Of a DNA stretch of 64,000 nucleotides, positions 61,801 through 64,000 are shown piece by piece. This DNA is from Isoetes taiwanensis. Lineage: Eukaryota; Streptophyta; Lycopodiopsida; Isoetales; Isoetaceae. The stretch lies in contig JAJEKV010000080.1 of NCBI GenBank assembly GCA_021234155.1, forward strand, positions 4,798,112 through 4,862,111. The letters are read 5' to 3'. The notes below the pieces were generated by a model. It did not search any database. It was not told the DNA's origin and saw only the letters and a program-made list of their open reading frames with translations. A program made the position numbers and the translations under genes. Within the stretch, counting starts at the first letter, position 1. The number at the start of each line of letters is the position of its first letter.

Positions 61801-62518
61801 CGTACGGTGTAGATTAAGGAATAAGGGGTGAATATGCCCATCCAACAGCTCTCGTTGCCCGGAGTCACCCCCGTGTGAATATGCACCCAAACCAAAGGGG
61901 GTTTAAGGGGGATTTTAATTTAAATGTGTTGGACCCAATGGTTGTGTTAATTAATGTCAATGGTAGTTATGTGTTAGCATTAGTAACACCCGGGGGATTC
62001 ACCTTTGATCAGCGTATAACCCATGAGAGTTCAACGGAGGGGTGTTTTTTGGACCATTTGCGTACGTATACGTAGGGGTTAGGGGTGTATTTAGGCACTG
62101 ACTTGGGGCAATATCTATACACAAAGGGGTCAAATTGCCTTTTAAAATTGCATATACAAGGGGGGTTTTTTGCTACCCTCCGAACGCAGATGCCATACCC
62201 CCCTTATGTATAAGTGCATCCCCCGGGTAGTAACAGGGGTTTTTTTTCTGTTTTTGTACTGTTTTCTCTAAGGTTTTCATATGATTTGGTGGCCGTATTC
62301 ATCCAGGTGTACTAAATAGTATTTCTAGAGTGCACCCTTTTCTTAGCCGTAGATTTTAGAAAAAGGGGCAAATCCTGTGGTGGCGGCTTTTCTGTGGTGG
62401 GTGTGAATATCCTCCCATTATCTTTAGGGTTTTTTTAGGGCTTATTTAGGGTGACTCCGGGCAACAAGAGCTGTTGGATAGGCATATTCACCCCTTATTC
62501 CTTAATGTACACCGTACA
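61801..62518. mobile_element. Nested 718-bp inverted-repeat element
   Basis: Bases 61801-61870 and the complement of 62449-62518 match over about 70 bp with roughly five differences (ATTAAGGAATAAGGGGTGAA, then GTTGCCCGGAGTCACCC). Its interior holds a piece matching the right arm (61871-61982 against about 62675-62785) and a piece matching the outermost left arm (about 62230-62365), in opposite orientations. It looks like a miniature, rearranged derivative of the large element inserted at the inner edge of its right arm. Confidence 0.65.
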
Positions 62519-63873
62519 TAAAATTCCTCATTTGTGGGGTATGCAAGTACAAAATTTGCTATACTGTATAACAAGATTCGCAAAATACTATGAGGTTTCA
62601 AGCGGAATACTATATGGTGTTGATTTCGTACGTGCAAAATACTATTATGAGGGCTCTCGCTGCCCTACGTCACCTCCTGTGTGAATATGCACCCAAACCA
62701 AAGGGGGTTTAAGGGGGATTTTAATTTAAATGTGTTGGACCCAATGGTTGTGTTAATTAATGTCAATGGTAGTTATGTGTTAGTTGTTAATTGTTATGTG
62801 TTGGTTGCTATATGTTAGGGGATTTAATTTTTATATGTTGGATGTCAATGGTTTGTGTTGCAAAAAAAATTTTTGGTCACTTCAGGGCCTTAGGGACGTC
62901 CCCCCCTCCCCCCCCCCCGGTGTGACAAAAATTTTAGAATTCAAACCAGAAAAAAACTAGAATTCATTTGAGGCTTTCATCACCTGTAGCTTTTGAATTT
63001 GATCACAATGAAACAAATAGAACATAAGTAAAGGTTACCATAAAGATAGAGCAGATTGATCCCATTATTCTGAAAGTCATAAAGTTTGCAACACCATACA
63101 CAAACATTTTTCAACTGGAATTTAACAGCAGCCTTTGGCCTCCATGGATTCTTGTGGTGAGAAACCAAAGTGGAAAACTTTTCTGCTTGTTAGCACAAGG
63201 ATCTAGAAGCCTTGGAATTTGCTTAATAACTGCCTCAAAATCTAAAAATGCATGGTAATTTTTTGCAAGCTTCATTCGGAATGAGCCATAAAACAATATC
63301 CAATAGCGCAATCCTGTATTAATCAACTGGTAGGATGTGAAAGCCTACCAAACCCGGCCGAAAAATTGCTGTTTTAGCATAGATAACTTAACCAAACATA
63401 TCCATATCATACACTATCAAAAAGATCTCGGAGAGAGCTTTCCAACGCAATAAACATCATCTCAAACAGAGCTCTGGATCAAAAGTTATGATAAGAAATG
63501 TGTTGCCGACGGGGAAACTGCACTACATGCGCCCTTCAAGCCCTTCATGTGCCCATTATGCACCACATACATAAAAAGAGGGCTTTTGTTGTGAGCCATT
63601 GGTTATTGACCATTAGAAAAAAAGGCTAAAATCAATGGCCCTTCATGTGCCCATTATGCACCACACGCACAAAAAAGGGCATTTGTTATGAGCCATTGGT
63701 TGTTGACCATTGAAAAAAAAAGGCTAAAATCAATGGCTCAGAAATGGTACACTCTAGATGTACGCATTAGTACATCCATTTGAATACATCACAAAATCAT
63801 AGGAAAACCTTAGTGAAAAGCGTACAAAAACACAAAGAAAACCCCCTGTTATTATGCTACATATTTTAGCTTG
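62518..63873 (-). repeat. Right long terminal inverted repeat
   Basis: The complement of the left arm, from the GTGGGGTATGCAAGTAC region (62536) outwards to CTACATATTTTAGCTTGG (63858-63874). Single-base differences and small indels separate the arms. A C-rich run near 62900 replaces a short segment of the left arm. Confidence 0.85.
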
Positions 63874-64000
63874 GTAAGTTTGGAAAAGGAGCTCGAGAGC
63901 ATTTTTTGGAAAGCAACAGGGCAGATTGGCCCGGGCAGGGCCGGGCTTTACAGGGCCGATATGCTTGCAATCTTGAAGTAGTCGCCACTTCTTCAGAACC
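63874..64000. other. Flank of the transposon
   Basis: The 127 bp beyond the right arm holds a GC-rich stretch with GGCCCGGGCAGGGCCGGGC near 63927. No gene is seen. The bases just outside the arm do not repeat those left of 47992 in any way I can detect. Confidence 0.4.

Larger units (their letters stand above)
47992..63873 (+). mobile_element. Giant EnSpm/tnp2-like DNA transposon, about 15.9 kb
   Basis: Two arms of about 1.34 kb lie in inverted orientation at 47992-49325 and 62518-63873. Between them are AT-rich subterminal repeats, a tnp2-type transposase gene, a palindromic 20-bp array, two further intron-containing genes and captured host exons. The outermost bases read about TACAAG on the left and, complemented, TACCAAG on the right, loosely like the CACTACAAG end of CACTA elements but not identical. 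I could not identify a 2-3 bp target duplication. An alternative is two independent inverted copies of a smaller element flanking unrelated DNA. Confidence 0.6.

Overview
The window is nuclear DNA of a land plant with a large, repeat-rich genome. Three host-derived relics show this: a decayed PPR protein gene ending in E/DYW domains, the first exon of a plant GH9 endoglucanase, and one exon of a plant DUF21/CNNM protein. A fern, lycophyte or gymnosperm is a guess; no tRNA, rRNA or organelle gene helps to place it. Almost all the window is transposon, transposon debris or satellite-like repeat. I see no intact conventional host gene.

Layout. 1-2.7 kb: a broken Ty3/gypsy retrotransposon on the minus strand. 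5.07-7.25 kb: five copies of a hairpin repeat at about 197 bp spacing, split by a 1.3 kb insert. 7.5-11 kb: a possible solo LTR and a Ty1/copia fragment. 11-24 kb: decayed, unrecognised sequence. 24.5-26 kb: the PPR-DYW pseudogene, with its C-terminal part duplicated. 26-34.7 kb: anonymous sequence with a few hairpins and duplications.

34.7-42.5 kb is a higher-order repeat of about 3.2-3.3 kb. Its parts come in a fixed order: a 110/140-bp minisatellite, a block of perfect heat-shock-element pentamers, a tRNA-derived SINE-like unit with A and B boxes, and a long polypyrimidine tract.

47.99-63.87 kb looks like one giant DNA transposon of about 15.9 kb. It has terminal inverted repeats of about 1.34 kb and subterminal AT-rich arrays. 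Inside are a split tnp2/EnSpm-like transposase gene (52.6-55.5 kb), a 20-bp palindromic array, a two-exon gene with a SAM-like N-terminus (57.3-58.6 kb), a second multi-exon gene of unknown function (58.9-60.6 kb), and captured GH9 and DUF21 exons. A 718-bp inverted-repeat element is nested in its right side. My inference is that transposase plus two accessory proteins form the element's own gene set, and that the GH9 and DUF21 pieces are passengers. This element and the heat-shock-element/SINE array are the two parts most worth following up.
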